Assembly: GCA_023437365.1 (NCBI GenBank)
Contig: JAEZGK010000081.1
Coordinates: forward strand, 1-64,000
Origin: Bacillota bacterium
GTDB taxonomy: Bacteria; Bacillota; Clostridia; Lachnospirales; Lachnospiraceae
Direction of reading: 5' to 3'
Length of the DNA stretch: 64,000 nt
The notes below the pieces were generated by a model. That model saw only the letters and a program-made list of their open reading frames with translations. It searched no databases and was not told where the DNA came from. Below, piece by piece: positions 26,536-35,628 of this stretch. The number at the start of each line of letters is the position of its first letter. The first letter of the stretch is position 1. The translations under genes were made by a program, and so were the position numbers.

Positions 26536-26572
26536 TTAGCGCGCTAATGAAATTGGACTTTAGCGTGCTAAA
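26536..26572. promoter_or_regulatory. Paired palindromic operators upstream of the liv promoter
   Basis: TTAGCGCGCTAA (26536-26547) and TTTAGCGTGCTAAA (26559-26572) share the form TTAGC-NN-GCTAA. Their centres are 24 bases apart and they end 8 bases before the -35 element of the transporter operon. They look like two sites for one dimeric regulator, whose identity is unknown. Confidence 0.65.
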
Positions 26573-26580
26573 AGATTATA

Positions 26581-26609
26581 TTGACAAATTGTTTTTTTGA
26601 GGTTATTAT
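26581..26609 (+). promoter_or_regulatory. Promoter of the branched-chain amino acid transporter
   Basis: TTGACA (26581-26586), 17-base spacer, TATTAT (26604-26609). Confidence 0.8.
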
Positions 26610-26718
26610 TGATACCAAGAATAAAGGCGTTCGTACATGACAGACATTTGTCTCTGTTATCGCTGGACGTCTTATTGTATTAAAGGATCCGAGGATTCGA
26701 AATAATGGGAGGTAATTT

Positions 26719-27867
26719 ATGAGAAAGATGAAGAAAGTAATTAGCCTGCTTTTAGTAACAAGCGTGGCAGTTGCAAGCTTGACCGCTTGCGGTTCGGCTA
26801 AGAATGACAAATTCTATATCGGCGGAATCGGTCCTGTTACCGGTGGCGCAGCCGTATATGGACAGAGTGTAAAGAATGGTGCCGAAGTGGCTGTTGAAGA
26901 GATTAACAAAGCCGGCGGTATCAATGGAACAGAAATTTCCTTCAGCTTTGAAGATGATGAGGCTGATGGAGAGAAGGCTGTAAACGCGTATAATACATTA
27001 AAAGACGGCGGTATGAAGATGCTTATGGGTACCGTTACCTCTGGTGCATGTGCTTCTGTAATCGAGAATACTAATGCGGATGGGATGTTCCAGTTAACAC
27101 CTTCTGCATCTTCCACAGACGTTTTAAAATATGGTAATGTATATCAGGTATGCTTTACTGATCCTAATCAGGGTATAGCTTCAGCTCAATATATCAGTAA
27201 AAAATCTCTTGCAACTAAAGTGGCTATTATCTATGATAGCTCTGATATTTATTCTTCAGGTATTGAAGCATCATTTAAGGAAGAAGCTGCAAAACAGAAT
27301 TTAGAAATCGTTGCAGAAGAAGCTTTTACCGCAGACAGCAAGTCTGATTTCTCCGTTCAGATACAGAAAGCTAAGGATGCCGGTGCAGAGTTAGTATTCT
27401 TACCGATTTACTATAATGAAGCTACTTTAATCCTTACTCAGTCAGCTGCACTTGATTACAAACCTATTTTCTTTGGATGTGACGGTCTTGACGGTATCCT
27501 TACAGTAGAGAACTTTGATGCATCTCTGGCTGAAGGAGTAATGTTTATGACACCTTTCTTCGCTGATGCCGATGCAGCATCTGCAAATTTTGCTGCTGCT
27601 TATAAGGAAAAATACGGCGATATTCCGAACCAGTTTGCTGCAGACGCTTATGATGCAATCTACATTATCAAGGCGGCAATTGAGAAGAGCGGTGCGAAAC
27701 CGGATATGAGTATTGAAGATTTGGGTACAGCACTGAAAGGTGCCATGGCAGAGATGTCTGTAGATGGACTTACCGGAACCGGTATGACCTGGGGATCAAC
27801 CGGTGAAGTGAATAAGGCTCCCAGAATTGTAGTAATCAAGAACGGTGCTTACGCAGCAGTTGAATAA
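26719..27867 (+). CDS. livJ: Branched-chain amino acid ABC transporter substrate-binding lipoprotein
   Basis: 382 residues. Lys-rich N-terminus, hydrophobic core and the lipobox LTAC with lipidated Cys24 show an exported lipoprotein. The mature part is a periplasmic-binding-protein type 1 fold (GIGPVTGGAAVYGQSVKNGA, then EEINKAGGINGTEI), typical of LivJ/LivK. GGGAGGTAATTT precedes the ATG. It heads a complete livJHMGF set. Ligand preference among leucine, isoleucine, valine or other amides cannot be fixed from sequence. Confidence 0.94.
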   Translation: MRKMKKVISLLLVTSVAVASLTACGSAKNDKFYIGGIGPVTGGAAVYGQSVKNGAEVAVEEINKAGGINGTEISFSFEDDEADGEKAVNAYNTLKDGGMKMLMGTVTSGACASVIENTNADGMFQLTPSASSTDVLKYGNVYQVCFTDPNQGIASAQYISKKSLATKVAIIYDSSDIYSSGIEASFKEEAAKQNLEIVAEEAFTADSKSDFSVQIQKAKDAGAELVFLPIYYNEATLILTQSAALDYKPIFFGCDGLDGILTVENFDASLAEGVMFMTPFFADADAASANFAAAYKEKYGDIPNQFAADAYDAIYIIKAAIEKSGAKPDMSIEDLGTALKGAMAEMSVDGLTGTGMTWGSTGEVNKAPRIVVIKNGAYAAVE

Positions 27868-27972
27868 TTACAACATAATTACACTTAAATTCTAAGAAAT
27901 TACTCAATAGGAAAAGCAATGGAGTAACATTCGACGGTTTAGGTAAAGATATAATGTAAGAAGGAATGACCG

Positions 27973-28006
27973 ATACAGAGGGACTAGTGTCAATGTCCCT
28001 CTGTAT
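27973..28006 (+). terminator. Hairpin between livJ and livH
   Basis: ATACAGAGGGAC pairs perfectly with GTCCCTCTGTAT around a 10-base loop, followed by an imperfect T-rich stretch. A partial terminator here would give more binding protein than permease, as is common in ABC transporter operons. Confidence 0.65.
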
Positions 28007-28178
28007 ATTTAATTCATACGAGGAATTTACGTCTTATAAGTAAGTATACTCTGTATGACATATGAACTGATCTGCCAGTTCATCTTGTTGTAAAAGTAGA
28101 TACTCTATGATAAAATAGTAAGAAAATAGTAGCAAATGAACTAAATTTAGTGCATGAAAAATGCAGACGGGGGTAATT

Positions 28179-29060
28179 ATGAGCTTCATCTCGTATTTAA
28201 TCAAAGGAATCAGCCTTGGCAGTGTATATTCAATTATTGCACTCGGCTACACCATGGTATACGGTATTGCTAAGATGCTGAATTTTGCCCATGGTGATGT
28301 CATCATGATCGGTGGATATGTGATATTCACAATCATGAGCACGATGGGACTTAATCCTATTCTGGCTGTCTTAATTTCGATCATATTCTGTACTCTGTTG
28401 GGAATTACGATAGAGCGCGTTGCATATAAACCTCTCCGAAGTGCCTCTTCTCTCGCAGTTTTGATTACAGCCATCGGTGTCAGCTACCTGTTACAGAACA
28501 TCGCATTATTGATTTTTGGTGCAGATACGAAATCCTTTACTTCTATCATCAATTTACCTGCATTAAAGCTGGCCGGCGGTGATCTGACGATTTCCGGTGA
28601 GACTCTGGTAACCATTCCCTTGTGCCTGGTAATCATGATATTATTAACAGTTTTCGTGAAAAACTCCAAGACCGGTCGCAGTATGCAGGCTGTATCTGAG
28701 GATAAGGCAGCGGCAGTTCTTATGGGCATCAATGTCAATAAGACAATTGCAATCACCTTTGCCATCGGTTCTGCGCTGGCGGCGATTGCAAGTATGCTGA
28801 TGTTTTCCTCTTATCCAAGCTTAAACTCTACCTCCGGTTCCATGCCCGGTATCAAGGCCTTTGTCGCGGCGGTATTCGGCGGTATCGGTTCTATTCCCGG
28901 TGCGATGATCGGTGGTATCTTGCTAGGTATTATTGAAATCCTAGGCCGTGCCTATATCTCCTCACAGCTGGCAGATGCGATCGTATTTTTGATATTAATT
29001 GTAGTTCTTATCGTTAAGCCGACTGGTATTCTCGGCAAGAAACTACAAGAGAAAGTGTAG
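28179..29060 (+). CDS. livH: Branched-chain amino acid ABC permease LivH
   Basis: 293 residues with about eight membrane spans. GSVYSIIALGYTMVYGIAKM and NFAHGDVIMIGGY at the start, and GMKAFVAAVFGG-type loop (here GIKAFVAAVFGGIGSIPGAM) near the end, are diagnostic of LivH. The ATG at 28179 follows GGGGGT; an ATG six codons earlier overlaps that site. It forms the membrane channel with LivM, whose gene starts 8 bases after this stop. Confidence 0.94.
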   Translation: MSFISYLIKGISLGSVYSIIALGYTMVYGIAKMLNFAHGDVIMIGGYVIFTIMSTMGLNPILAVLISIIFCTLLGITIERVAYKPLRSASSLAVLITAIGVSYLLQNIALLIFGADTKSFTSIINLPALKLAGGDLTISGETLVTIPLCLVIMILLTVFVKNSKTGRSMQAVSEDKAAAVLMGINVNKTIAITFAIGSALAAIASMLMFSSYPSLNSTSGSMPGIKAFVAAVFGGIGSIPGAMIGGILLGIIEILGRAYISSQLADAIVFLILIVVLIVKPTGILGKKLQEKV

Positions 29061-29068
29061 GTGGAAAA

Positions 29069-30160
29069 ATGGCAAAATTAAAAGCATTCAATCAAATGAA
29101 TAAATCCACCCGCAGTAACCTGATTACAATAGGCGTTATTCTCATAATTTATGTCCTTTGCCAGGTTCTTATTTCTGTCGGAGTGTTATCTAACCTGACG
29201 AAGGGACTGTTGGTACCGTTATGTTATTATTCCATTCTGGCAATATCACTAAACTTAACCGTTGGTATCTTGGGTGAACTTAGCCTCGGGCATGCAGGGT
29301 TCATGTGCATCGGTGCATTTACGAGTGCGTTTTTCTCAAGATCTATGGAGAATATCATAACCAATACTTTCATCCGTTTTACTCTTGCGTTGCTGATCGG
29401 AGCTATTTTTGCCGCAGTGTTCGGCGTCCTAATCGGGGTCGTTGTGCTTCGGCTGCGAGGGGATTATCTTGCAATTGTAACCCTGGCTTTTGGTGAGATT
29501 ATTAAAAATGTGATCAATGTATTATATATCGGCATTGATAAAAGCGGCTTCCATTTCTCCATGAAGGACTCGATTTCCTTAGGCCTTGCCAAGGATGGGG
29601 ATATCATTCTGAACGGGGCGAAGGGTATCAGCGGAACACCCAAGAATACTACCTTTACCATCGCGGTATTATTACTTATCGCGGCTTATATGATAATATG
29701 TAACCTCGTAAATTCACGTTCGGGCCGCGCTATTCAGGCAATTCGTGATAATAGAATTGCGGCAGAATCTGTAGGTATTGATATTACCAAATTTAAAATT
29801 CTTGCGTTTTCTATCTCTGCTGCGATGGCAGGTGTTGCGGGTGTGCTGTATTCCCATAACATATCCAGCCTCGTAGCTGCACCGAAGAACTTCGGCTATA
29901 ATATGTCCATCATGATTCTGGTATTTGTGGTACTCGGAGGGATCGGAAATATCAGAGGTTCCATCATAGCGGCAGTCATTCTGACATTACTGCCGGAATA
30001 TCTGCGTTTCATGCAGGATTATCGTATGCTGATTTATGCAATCGTGCTGATTGTCATGATGATCTTCAACTGGAATTCGGCATGCATTGAATGGCGTAAG
30101 AGACATTCACTTCGGGGAGGTTTCAATGCCCTGATGAAGAAGAATAGGAAGGAGGCGTAA
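29069..30160 (+). CDS. livM: Branched-chain amino acid ABC permease LivM
   Basis: 363 residues, about ten membrane spans. NLTVGILGELSLGHAGFMCIGA and LRLRGDYLAIVTLAFGEI are LivM signatures, and VVLGGIGNIRGSI is the cytoplasmic ATPase-contact loop. A basic C-terminal tail (KRHSLRGG, KKNRKEA) faces the cytoplasm. It lies between livH (8 bases) and livG (4 bases), so the operon is tight. Confidence 0.94.
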   Translation: MAKLKAFNQMNKSTRSNLITIGVILIIYVLCQVLISVGVLSNLTKGLLVPLCYYSILAISLNLTVGILGELSLGHAGFMCIGAFTSAFFSRSMENIITNTFIRFTLALLIGAIFAAVFGVLIGVVVLRLRGDYLAIVTLAFGEIIKNVINVLYIGIDKSGFHFSMKDSISLGLAKDGDIILNGAKGISGTPKNTTFTIAVLLLIAAYMIICNLVNSRSGRAIQAIRDNRIAAESVGIDITKFKILAFSISAAMAGVAGVLYSHNISSLVAAPKNFGYNMSIMILVFVVLGGIGNIRGSIIAAVILTLLPEYLRFMQDYRMLIYAIVLIVMMIFNWNSACIEWRKRHSLRGGFNALMKKNRKEA

Positions 30161-30164
30161 GGCT

Positions 30165-30923
30165 ATGGCTATGTTGACAGTAAAGAATCTGGGCATCTCC
30201 TTTGGCGGCTTACGCGCGGTAGATTCCTTCAGCATCACAATAGAAAAAGGAGAGCTGTATGGCCTGATCGGACCGAATGGTGCCGGAAAGACTACAGTAT
30301 TCAACCTTCTGACAGGTGTATATAAGCCTGATACCGGTATCATCACTCTGGATGGAGTCAATATTACCGGACTTAATACAATTGGGATCAATAAAGCAGG
30401 CATTGCCCGTACCTTCCAGAATATCCGTCTCTTTAAGAATATGACGGTACTGGATAATGTGAAGATCGGACTTCATAACAATTATAAATATTCAACTGCC
30501 GCCGGTATTCTGCGGTTACCCTCTTATTTTAAGACTGAGAAGCAGATGAATGAGCGTGCATATGATATCCTTAAGGTATTCGATCTGGATAAGGAAGCAC
30601 ATCTGTTATCTGCCAATCTTCCGTATGGTAAACAGAGAAAATTGGAGATCGCAAGAGCCCTTGCCACCAATCCGAAGATGCTCTTACTGGATGAGCCGGC
30701 AGCAGGCATGAATCCCTCTGAGACAGAGGAATTGATGAAGACCATTACATTGGTACGAAAGAAATATGATGTTACCATTCTTTTGATAGAGCATGACATG
30801 AAGCTTGTGGCAGGAATCTGTGAGAAGATATTCGTATTGAACTTTGGTATGGAGCTGGCTAACGGTCTCCCGGGTGAGGTACTCAACAACCCCGAGGTTA
30901 TCAAGGCTTATCTTGGGGAATAA
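30165..30923 (+). CDS. livG: Branched-chain amino acid ABC ATPase LivG
   Basis: 252 residues. Walker A GPNGAGKTT near residue 37, signature region LPYGKQRKLEIARAL, Walker B LLLDEPAAGMNP. The LPYGKQR form of the signature and the LARTFQN-type segment (GIARTFQNIRLF) are typical of LivG. AAGGAGG overlaps the end of livM. It powers transport with LivF. Confidence 0.95.
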   Translation: MAMLTVKNLGISFGGLRAVDSFSITIEKGELYGLIGPNGAGKTTVFNLLTGVYKPDTGIITLDGVNITGLNTIGINKAGIARTFQNIRLFKNMTVLDNVKIGLHNNYKYSTAAGILRLPSYFKTEKQMNERAYDILKVFDLDKEAHLLSANLPYGKQRKLEIARALATNPKMLLLDEPAAGMNPSETEELMKTITLVRKKYDVTILLIEHDMKLVAGICEKIFVLNFGMELANGLPGEVLNNPEVIKAYLGE

Positions 30924-30939
30924 GGGAGGAAGCAAGAGA

Positions 30940-31647
30940 ATGCTGGAAGTTAAAAATCTACAGGTTTATTATGGAGTAATTCAGGCAATCAAGGATGTTT
31001 CCTTTACGGTAAATGAGGGAGAGGTAATCGCACTGATCGGTGCCAATGGTGCCGGTAAGACGACGATTCTTCATACCATCACAGGACTGATTGCAGCAAA
31101 GAGCGGTGAGGTGATCTATGAAGGTACCGACCTTCAGAAAATACCCGCACATAAAATCGTATCTATGGGGATAGCCCATGTACCCGAGGGAAGACATGTA
31201 TTTGCACAGCTTACTGTCTATGAGAATCTTCTGATGGGTGCATTTACCCGTAAGGATAAGGCTGAGATTGAAGAATCCCTGGTAAATGTTTATCAGAGAT
31301 TCCCCAGATTAAAGGAAAGAAAGAACCAACTGGCGGGCACCTTGAGCGGTGGTGAGCAGCAGATGCTGGCAATGGGACGAGCTTTGATGTCCAAACCGAA
31401 AATCATTCTGATGGATGAACCGTCAATGGGCTTGTCACCAATTCTGGTAGGAGAGATATTCGATATCATAAAGAGCATCAGCAAGAGCGGCACCACAGTA
31501 CTTTTGGTGGAGCAGAACGCAAAGAAAGCATTGTCGATTGCAGATCGTGCCTATGTACTTGAGACGGGTAAAATTGTTCTGACGGATGATGCGAAGAAGC
31601 TGATGGATAATGAATCGGTAAAGAAAGCATATTTGGGGGAAGCATAA
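30940..31647 (+). CDS. livF: Branched-chain amino acid ABC ATPase LivF
   Basis: 235 residues. Walker A GANGAGKTT near residue 36, signature LSGGEQQMLAMGRAL, Walker B IILMDEPSMGLSP. The start at 30940 follows GGGAGGAAGCAAGAG and begins with MLEVKNLQVYYG, the normal LivF opening; an earlier frame-open ATG lies inside livG and is rejected. Last gene of the liv operon. Confidence 0.95.
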   Translation: MLEVKNLQVYYGVIQAIKDVSFTVNEGEVIALIGANGAGKTTILHTITGLIAAKSGEVIYEGTDLQKIPAHKIVSMGIAHVPEGRHVFAQLTVYENLLMGAFTRKDKAEIEESLVNVYQRFPRLKERKNQLAGTLSGGEQQMLAMGRALMSKPKIILMDEPSMGLSPILVGEIFDIIKSISKSGTTVLLVEQNAKKALSIADRAYVLETGKIVLTDDAKKLMDNESVKKAYLGEA

Positions 31648-31787
31648 AATATAATTCCGAAAGGGCTGGAATGATATTTTACGCCTGAAGAACTGCAGAA
31701 TTCGCACAGTGGTGATAAAATGTTGTAATGGCTTCTAAATAGCTGTTCTATTTTATATATCTGTAAGGAAAACGGGAGGTGTTTCAT

Positions 31788-32411
31788 ATGGATAAAAAGT
31801 ATGTGATTACAATAGCCAGAGGATATGGCAGCGGTGGCCGTACGATCGGTAAGATGCTTTCAGAAGAGTTGGGCATACCCTATTATGACAGGGACCTTCT
31901 AAGATTTGCCTCAGACGACAGCGGTATTAACGAGGAGCTGTTTGCAAAAGCTGATGAGAAGCTGAAGAAGAGTCTGTTGTTTAAAATAGCTCGCAATATC
32001 TATAAAGGAGAGCTAATTCCTCCGGATAGTGACGATTTCGTCTCAAATGATAATCTGTTCAACTACCAGGCGAAGATCATCAAGGAGCTCGCAGAGACGG
32101 AGACCTGTATCATTATCGGGCGTTGTGCGGATTTCATCCTGAAGGATCATCCTAATGTAGTCCGGCTGTTTGTGCATGCTCCCCTGGAGGACTGCATCAA
32201 TACCTTGAAGGAGATGACAGGCAAGCCCGAGAAGGAGCTGGAAAAACAGATCCTTGCCATAGATAAGCATAGAGCTGAGTATTATAACTATTATACGGGC
32301 AGAGAATGGGAGAATGCAAAGCATTACGACCTGTGTCTGAACAGCAGCAAACTGGGCTTTGATAAATGCGTTGAAATCGTAAAGTCCTACCTGGACATTC
32401 GCTTTCGATAA
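31788..32411 (+). CDS. Cytidylate-kinase-like protein
   Basis: 207 residues of the cytidylate-kinase-like family found widely in clostridia. The nucleotide loop reads ARGYGSGGRTIGKMLSEELG, then YYDRDLL, and GRCADFIL with later GREW, as in that family. It is not the main Cmk, which has a different loop and is longer in its NMP-binding domain. GGGAGGTG precedes the ATG at 31788. The substrate is not known for the family in general. It lies 140 bases after livF, followed by its own terminator. Confidence 0.8.
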   Translation: MDKKYVITIARGYGSGGRTIGKMLSEELGIPYYDRDLLRFASDDSGINEELFAKADEKLKKSLLFKIARNIYKGELIPPDSDDFVSNDNLFNYQAKIIKELAETETCIIIGRCADFILKDHPNVVRLFVHAPLEDCINTLKEMTGKPEKELEKQILAIDKHRAEYYNYYTGREWENAKHYDLCLNSSKLGFDKCVEIVKSYLDIRFR

Positions 32412-32451
32412 TCTGATATCAAGAACGTAACAAAATTATGATAGAATAAGA

Positions 32452-32483
32452 AGAAGCGGCCTGGTGAAACTATGGCCGCTTCT
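32452..32483 (+). terminator. Terminator after the cytidylate-kinase-like gene
   Basis: AGAAGCGGCC pairs with GGCCGCTTCT around a 12-base loop. The trailing T-run is poor (ATAAC), so strength is uncertain. Confidence 0.65.
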
Positions 32484-32589
32484 ATAACATCACGCTACAA
32501 TATTTGACGGATAAGCTCCTGTTATAGATAAGACGCTAGAAAGTTTATGGCATATTATAATACTAAAATGTATAATTATAACTTGATTG

Positions 32590-32618
32590 TTGCGTGTCAC
32601 GCAATTGTATGCTATACT
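32590..32618 (+). promoter_or_regulatory. Promoter with embedded palindrome for the class I aminotransferase
   Basis: TTGCGT (32590-32595), 17-base spacer, TATACT (32613-32618). The perfect palindrome TTGCGTG-T-CACGCAA (32590-32604) covers the -35 and half of the spacer, the position of a repressor site. Confidence 0.6.
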
Positions 32619-32720
32619 TTAGACCAAATTTATCAGAGGCTAAGAGCTTTGTAGATTGTAAAGTTGCTTCAGGTGTCAAAAGGTGCTGCTACAAGATACT
32701 GGCCGGAAAAGAGGATCAGG

Positions 32721-33908
32721 ATGATTTCAGAAAAAATGAATGGTTTGGTTAAGAACAGTTCGGTAATCAGGGCGATGTTTGAAGAGGGAAAGAGGCTGGC
32801 TTCCATCTACGGTGCCGAGAATGTGTTCGACTTCAGTCTGGGTAACCCCAGTGTTGAGCCTCCGAAGGAGATTAAGGAAGCCTTGCTTTCTGTCATTAAC
32901 GAGGAGTCTCCTAATCTGGTCCACGGTTACATGAATAATTCCGGATATGAGGACGTTCGTGAAGAGGTCGCTCAGTCCATTAATCATAGCTTTGGAACAG
33001 AATTTCATTCGGAGAATATCATCATGACCGTAGGAGCAGCGGGTGGTTTGAATGTCATCCTTAAGACCATTCTCAATCCCGGAGATGAAGTTATCGTCTT
33101 TGCACCTTTTTTCGGCGAGTACCGAAATTATGTCAGTAATTTTGACGGAGTACTTGTAACAATCACTCCAAATACAGTGGATTTCCAGCCGAACTTAAAG
33201 GAATTCGAGCAGAAGCTGACGGCGAAGACCAAGGCTGTCATTGTGAATACACCAAACAATCCGACCGGTGTCGTTTATTCCGAACAGACGATTAAGAAGC
33301 TGGCCGATATATTATATAGAAAGCAGAAAGAATTCGGAACGTCGATTTATCTGATCTCCGATGAACCGTATCGTGAGTTGGCATATGATGGAGTAGAAGT
33401 CGTCTATCTTACAAAATATTATAATAATACAATTGTAGGTTATTCCTTCAGCAAGTCTCTTTCCCTTCCCGGCGAGCGGATAGGATATCTGGTTATTCCA
33501 AAGGAAGTAGATTGCTTTACTGATATGGTTGAAGGGGCAAATGTTGCCAACCGTATTCTTGGCTACGTGAATGCACCTTCTCTGATCCAGCGTGCAGTTG
33601 CAAAATGCCTTGATACAAAGGTGGATTTAGAACTCTACAATCGAAATCGTGAACTGCTTTATAATAATCTGGTTTCGTTCGGCTATGAATGTGTTAAGCC
33701 ACAGGGAGCCTTTTATCTATTTGTTAAGGCAATGGAATCGGATGATAAAGCCTTTTCGGCAGCTGCCAAGAAGCATAACCTGCTGATTGTCCCAGGCTCC
33801 TCTTTTGGGTGCCCGGGCTATTGCAGAATTGCTTACTGTGTGGATTATTCCATGATTGAGCGCTCCCTTCCGAAATTTAAGACACTCGCGGGGGAATACG
33901 GAAAGTAA
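32721..33908 (+). CDS. Class I/II PLP-dependent aminotransferase
   Basis: 395 residues of the aspartate-aminotransferase fold type I. Motifs are FDFSLGNPSVEPP at the start, VNTPNNPTGVVYS near residue 175, ISDEPYRELAYDG, and SFSKSLSLPGERIGY, which holds the lysine that binds pyridoxal phosphate. The start at 32721 follows GAGGATCAGG; an earlier in-frame ATG (32664) adds a non-homologous tail. Substrate is not clear; the family covers aspartate, aromatic and other amino acids. The operator-like palindrome upstream suggests dedicated regulation. Confidence 0.88.
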   Translation: MISEKMNGLVKNSSVIRAMFEEGKRLASIYGAENVFDFSLGNPSVEPPKEIKEALLSVINEESPNLVHGYMNNSGYEDVREEVAQSINHSFGTEFHSENIIMTVGAAGGLNVILKTILNPGDEVIVFAPFFGEYRNYVSNFDGVLVTITPNTVDFQPNLKEFEQKLTAKTKAVIVNTPNNPTGVVYSEQTIKKLADILYRKQKEFGTSIYLISDEPYRELAYDGVEVVYLTKYYNNTIVGYSFSKSLSLPGERIGYLVIPKEVDCFTDMVEGANVANRILGYVNAPSLIQRAVAKCLDTKVDLELYNRNRELLYNNLVSFGYECVKPQGAFYLFVKAMESDDKAFSAAAKKHNLLIVPGSSFGCPGYCRIAYCVDYSMIERSLPKFKTLAGEYGK

Positions 33909-33983
33909 TGGCGAAAGCTTGTGGCGACTGATAGATGCAGTAGATGAAAAACAAGATGTATTTTGTGTGAATATATGAAAGAA

Positions 33984-34034
33984 GAAAGACAATGGAATAA
34001 GAAAGACAATGGAATAAGAAATACAATGGAATAA
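33984..34034. repeat. Three tandem copies of a 17-bp unit
   Basis: GAAAGACAATGGAATAA occurs at 33984-34000 and 34001-34017, and with one change (GAAATACAATGGAATAA) at 34018-34034. It lies in the gap before hisC. Confidence 0.95.
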
Positions 34035-34091
34035 ATTATACTTCAGAAAGGAAAATGCATCATAACTAAATCTTTGATGCAAGGATAAACT

Positions 34092-35159
34092 ATGAGACCC
34101 TGGGAGAAGAATATTCGAACCGTCACACCTTACGTTCCCGGTGAACAACCGAATGTGAAGGGGATGGTGAAACTGAATACCAATGAAAACCCATACCCGC
34201 CGGCACCGGGAGTGGAACAGGTGCTTCATGGACTGGATACCGATATTCTAAGACTGTATCCCGATCCGACAATCCGACTGCTGGTTGAGGAGCTGGCTCG
34301 TTTTTATCATCTGAAGAATGATCAGGTATTCGTAGGAGTGGGCTCTGATGATGTACTTGCAACAGCCTTTCTTACCTTCTTCAACTCCGAGAAGCCAGTA
34401 CTGTTTCCGGACATTACTTATTCCTTCTACCCGGTATGGTGCGATTTATATCGGATCCCCTATGAGCGTCCTGCGCTCGATGAGGAGTTTCGTATTGTGA
34501 AGGAGGATTACTTTAAGCCAAACGGCGGTATCATCATCGCCAATCCCAATGCGCCTACCTCAATTTGTGAGGATATCTCTGTAATCGAGGAGATGATAGA
34601 ACATAATCAAGAGTCGATAATCATTGTCGATGAAGCCTATATAGATTTTGGTGGGACTTCTGCAGTGGATCTGATCGAGAAATATGAGAATCTCATCGTA
34701 GTACAGACCTTTTCCAAGTCCAGATCCATGGCAGGAATGAGAATCGGATATGCAATGGGAAATGCCGTACTGATTAAAGCACTGAACGATGTCAAATATT
34801 CCATCAACTCATATACGATGAATCAGACAGCCATTCTTGCCGGTGTCGAAGCGGTAAAGGATGTGCAATGCTATCGGGAAGGGATTGAAAAGCTTCTGGC
34901 AACACGAAACCGGGCAGAGCTGCGCCTAAAGGAAATGGGTTTTACTTTCCCAAAATCTGGAGCAAACTTCCTCTTCGCATCGCATAGGACCATTCCGGCC
35001 AAGACTATATTCGAAGAGTTAAGAAGCCGTAATATCTATGTACGGTACTTCAATGCTCCAAGGATTGATAATTACTTAAGAATATCAATTGGAACAGAAG
35101 AAGAGATGAATCGATTGTTTGAAGCATTAAAAGAAATAATAGAGAATTATCATAAATAG
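34092..35159 (+). CDS. hisC: Histidinol-phosphate aminotransferase-like protein
   Basis: 355 residues. The opening LNTNENPYPPAPGV, the aspartate region ANPNAPTS, VDEAYIDFGG, and FSKSRSMAGMRIGYA with the PLP lysine are all HisC features, and LYPDP near residue 55 also fits. HisC makes histidinol phosphate in histidine synthesis and can act on aromatic amino acids. No other his gene is adjacent, so a broader aminotransferase role is possible. The binding site (AAGGATAAACT) is moderate. Confidence 0.85.
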   Translation: MRPWEKNIRTVTPYVPGEQPNVKGMVKLNTNENPYPPAPGVEQVLHGLDTDILRLYPDPTIRLLVEELARFYHLKNDQVFVGVGSDDVLATAFLTFFNSEKPVLFPDITYSFYPVWCDLYRIPYERPALDEEFRIVKEDYFKPNGGIIIANPNAPTSICEDISVIEEMIEHNQESIIIVDEAYIDFGGTSAVDLIEKYENLIVVQTFSKSRSMAGMRIGYAMGNAVLIKALNDVKYSINSYTMNQTAILAGVEAVKDVQCYREGIEKLLATRNRAELRLKEMGFTFPKSGANFLFASHRTIPAKTIFEELRSRNIYVRYFNAPRIDNYLRISIGTEEEMNRLFEALKEIIENYHK

Positions 35160-35235
35160 GGTTATAATATGGGATATAGCTATTCTATGGAAGTGGATTG
35201 ACAATTCAGTATGGATTACATGGAGGAGAAGACAG

Positions 35236-35628
35236 ATGAGAGTACTGATTGCAGAAGATGATTTTGCCAGCAGAAAATTTATGCTGAGATTTTTGTCAAA
35301 ATATGGCGAGTGTGATGTTACAGTTGACGGCACAGAGGCAGTTGAAGCGTTTGACATGGCTCTTGAAGCGAATGAGGGGTATGATCTTATCTGCCTGGAT
35401 ATTATGATGCCCGGAATGGATGGTTATCAAGCATTAAAGAGGATCAGAGATATTGAGAAAGAAAAGCTCGTTCCGGAAAATAATGCAGCTAAAATCATCA
35501 TGACGACAGCCTTAAACGAAGGAAAGAATGTGACAAAAGCATTTGATCTTGGATGCACCGCTTATGCAGGAAAACCTATTGACCAAGATAAATTCGAGAA
35601 TGTATTGAGGAAGCTGGAACTGATTTAA
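35236..35628 (+). CDS. Stand-alone response regulator receiver domain
   Basis: 130 residues, one CheY-like domain only. Acidic pocket Glu7-Asp8-Asp9, phosphoacceptor Asp55 (CLDIMMPGMDG), Thr90/Thr91 and Lys113 (AGKPID) are all present, so it should be phosphorylatable. There is no output domain. GGAGGAGAAGACAG precedes the ATG. The queH gene begins at the base after its stop. No histidine kinase or chemotaxis gene is nearby; it may serve a distant kinase or a phosphorelay. Confidence 0.9.
   Translation: MRVLIAEDDFASRKFMLRFLSKYGECDVTVDGTEAVEAFDMALEANEGYDLICLDIMMPGMDGYQALKRIRDIEKEKLVPENNAAKIIMTTALNEGKNVTKAFDLGCTAYAGKPIDQDKFENVLRKLELI

Noticed and set aside
30844..30939. N-terminal extension of livF starting inside livG
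   Set aside because: It overlaps livG in another frame and lacks homology; a strong binding site supports the start at 30940.
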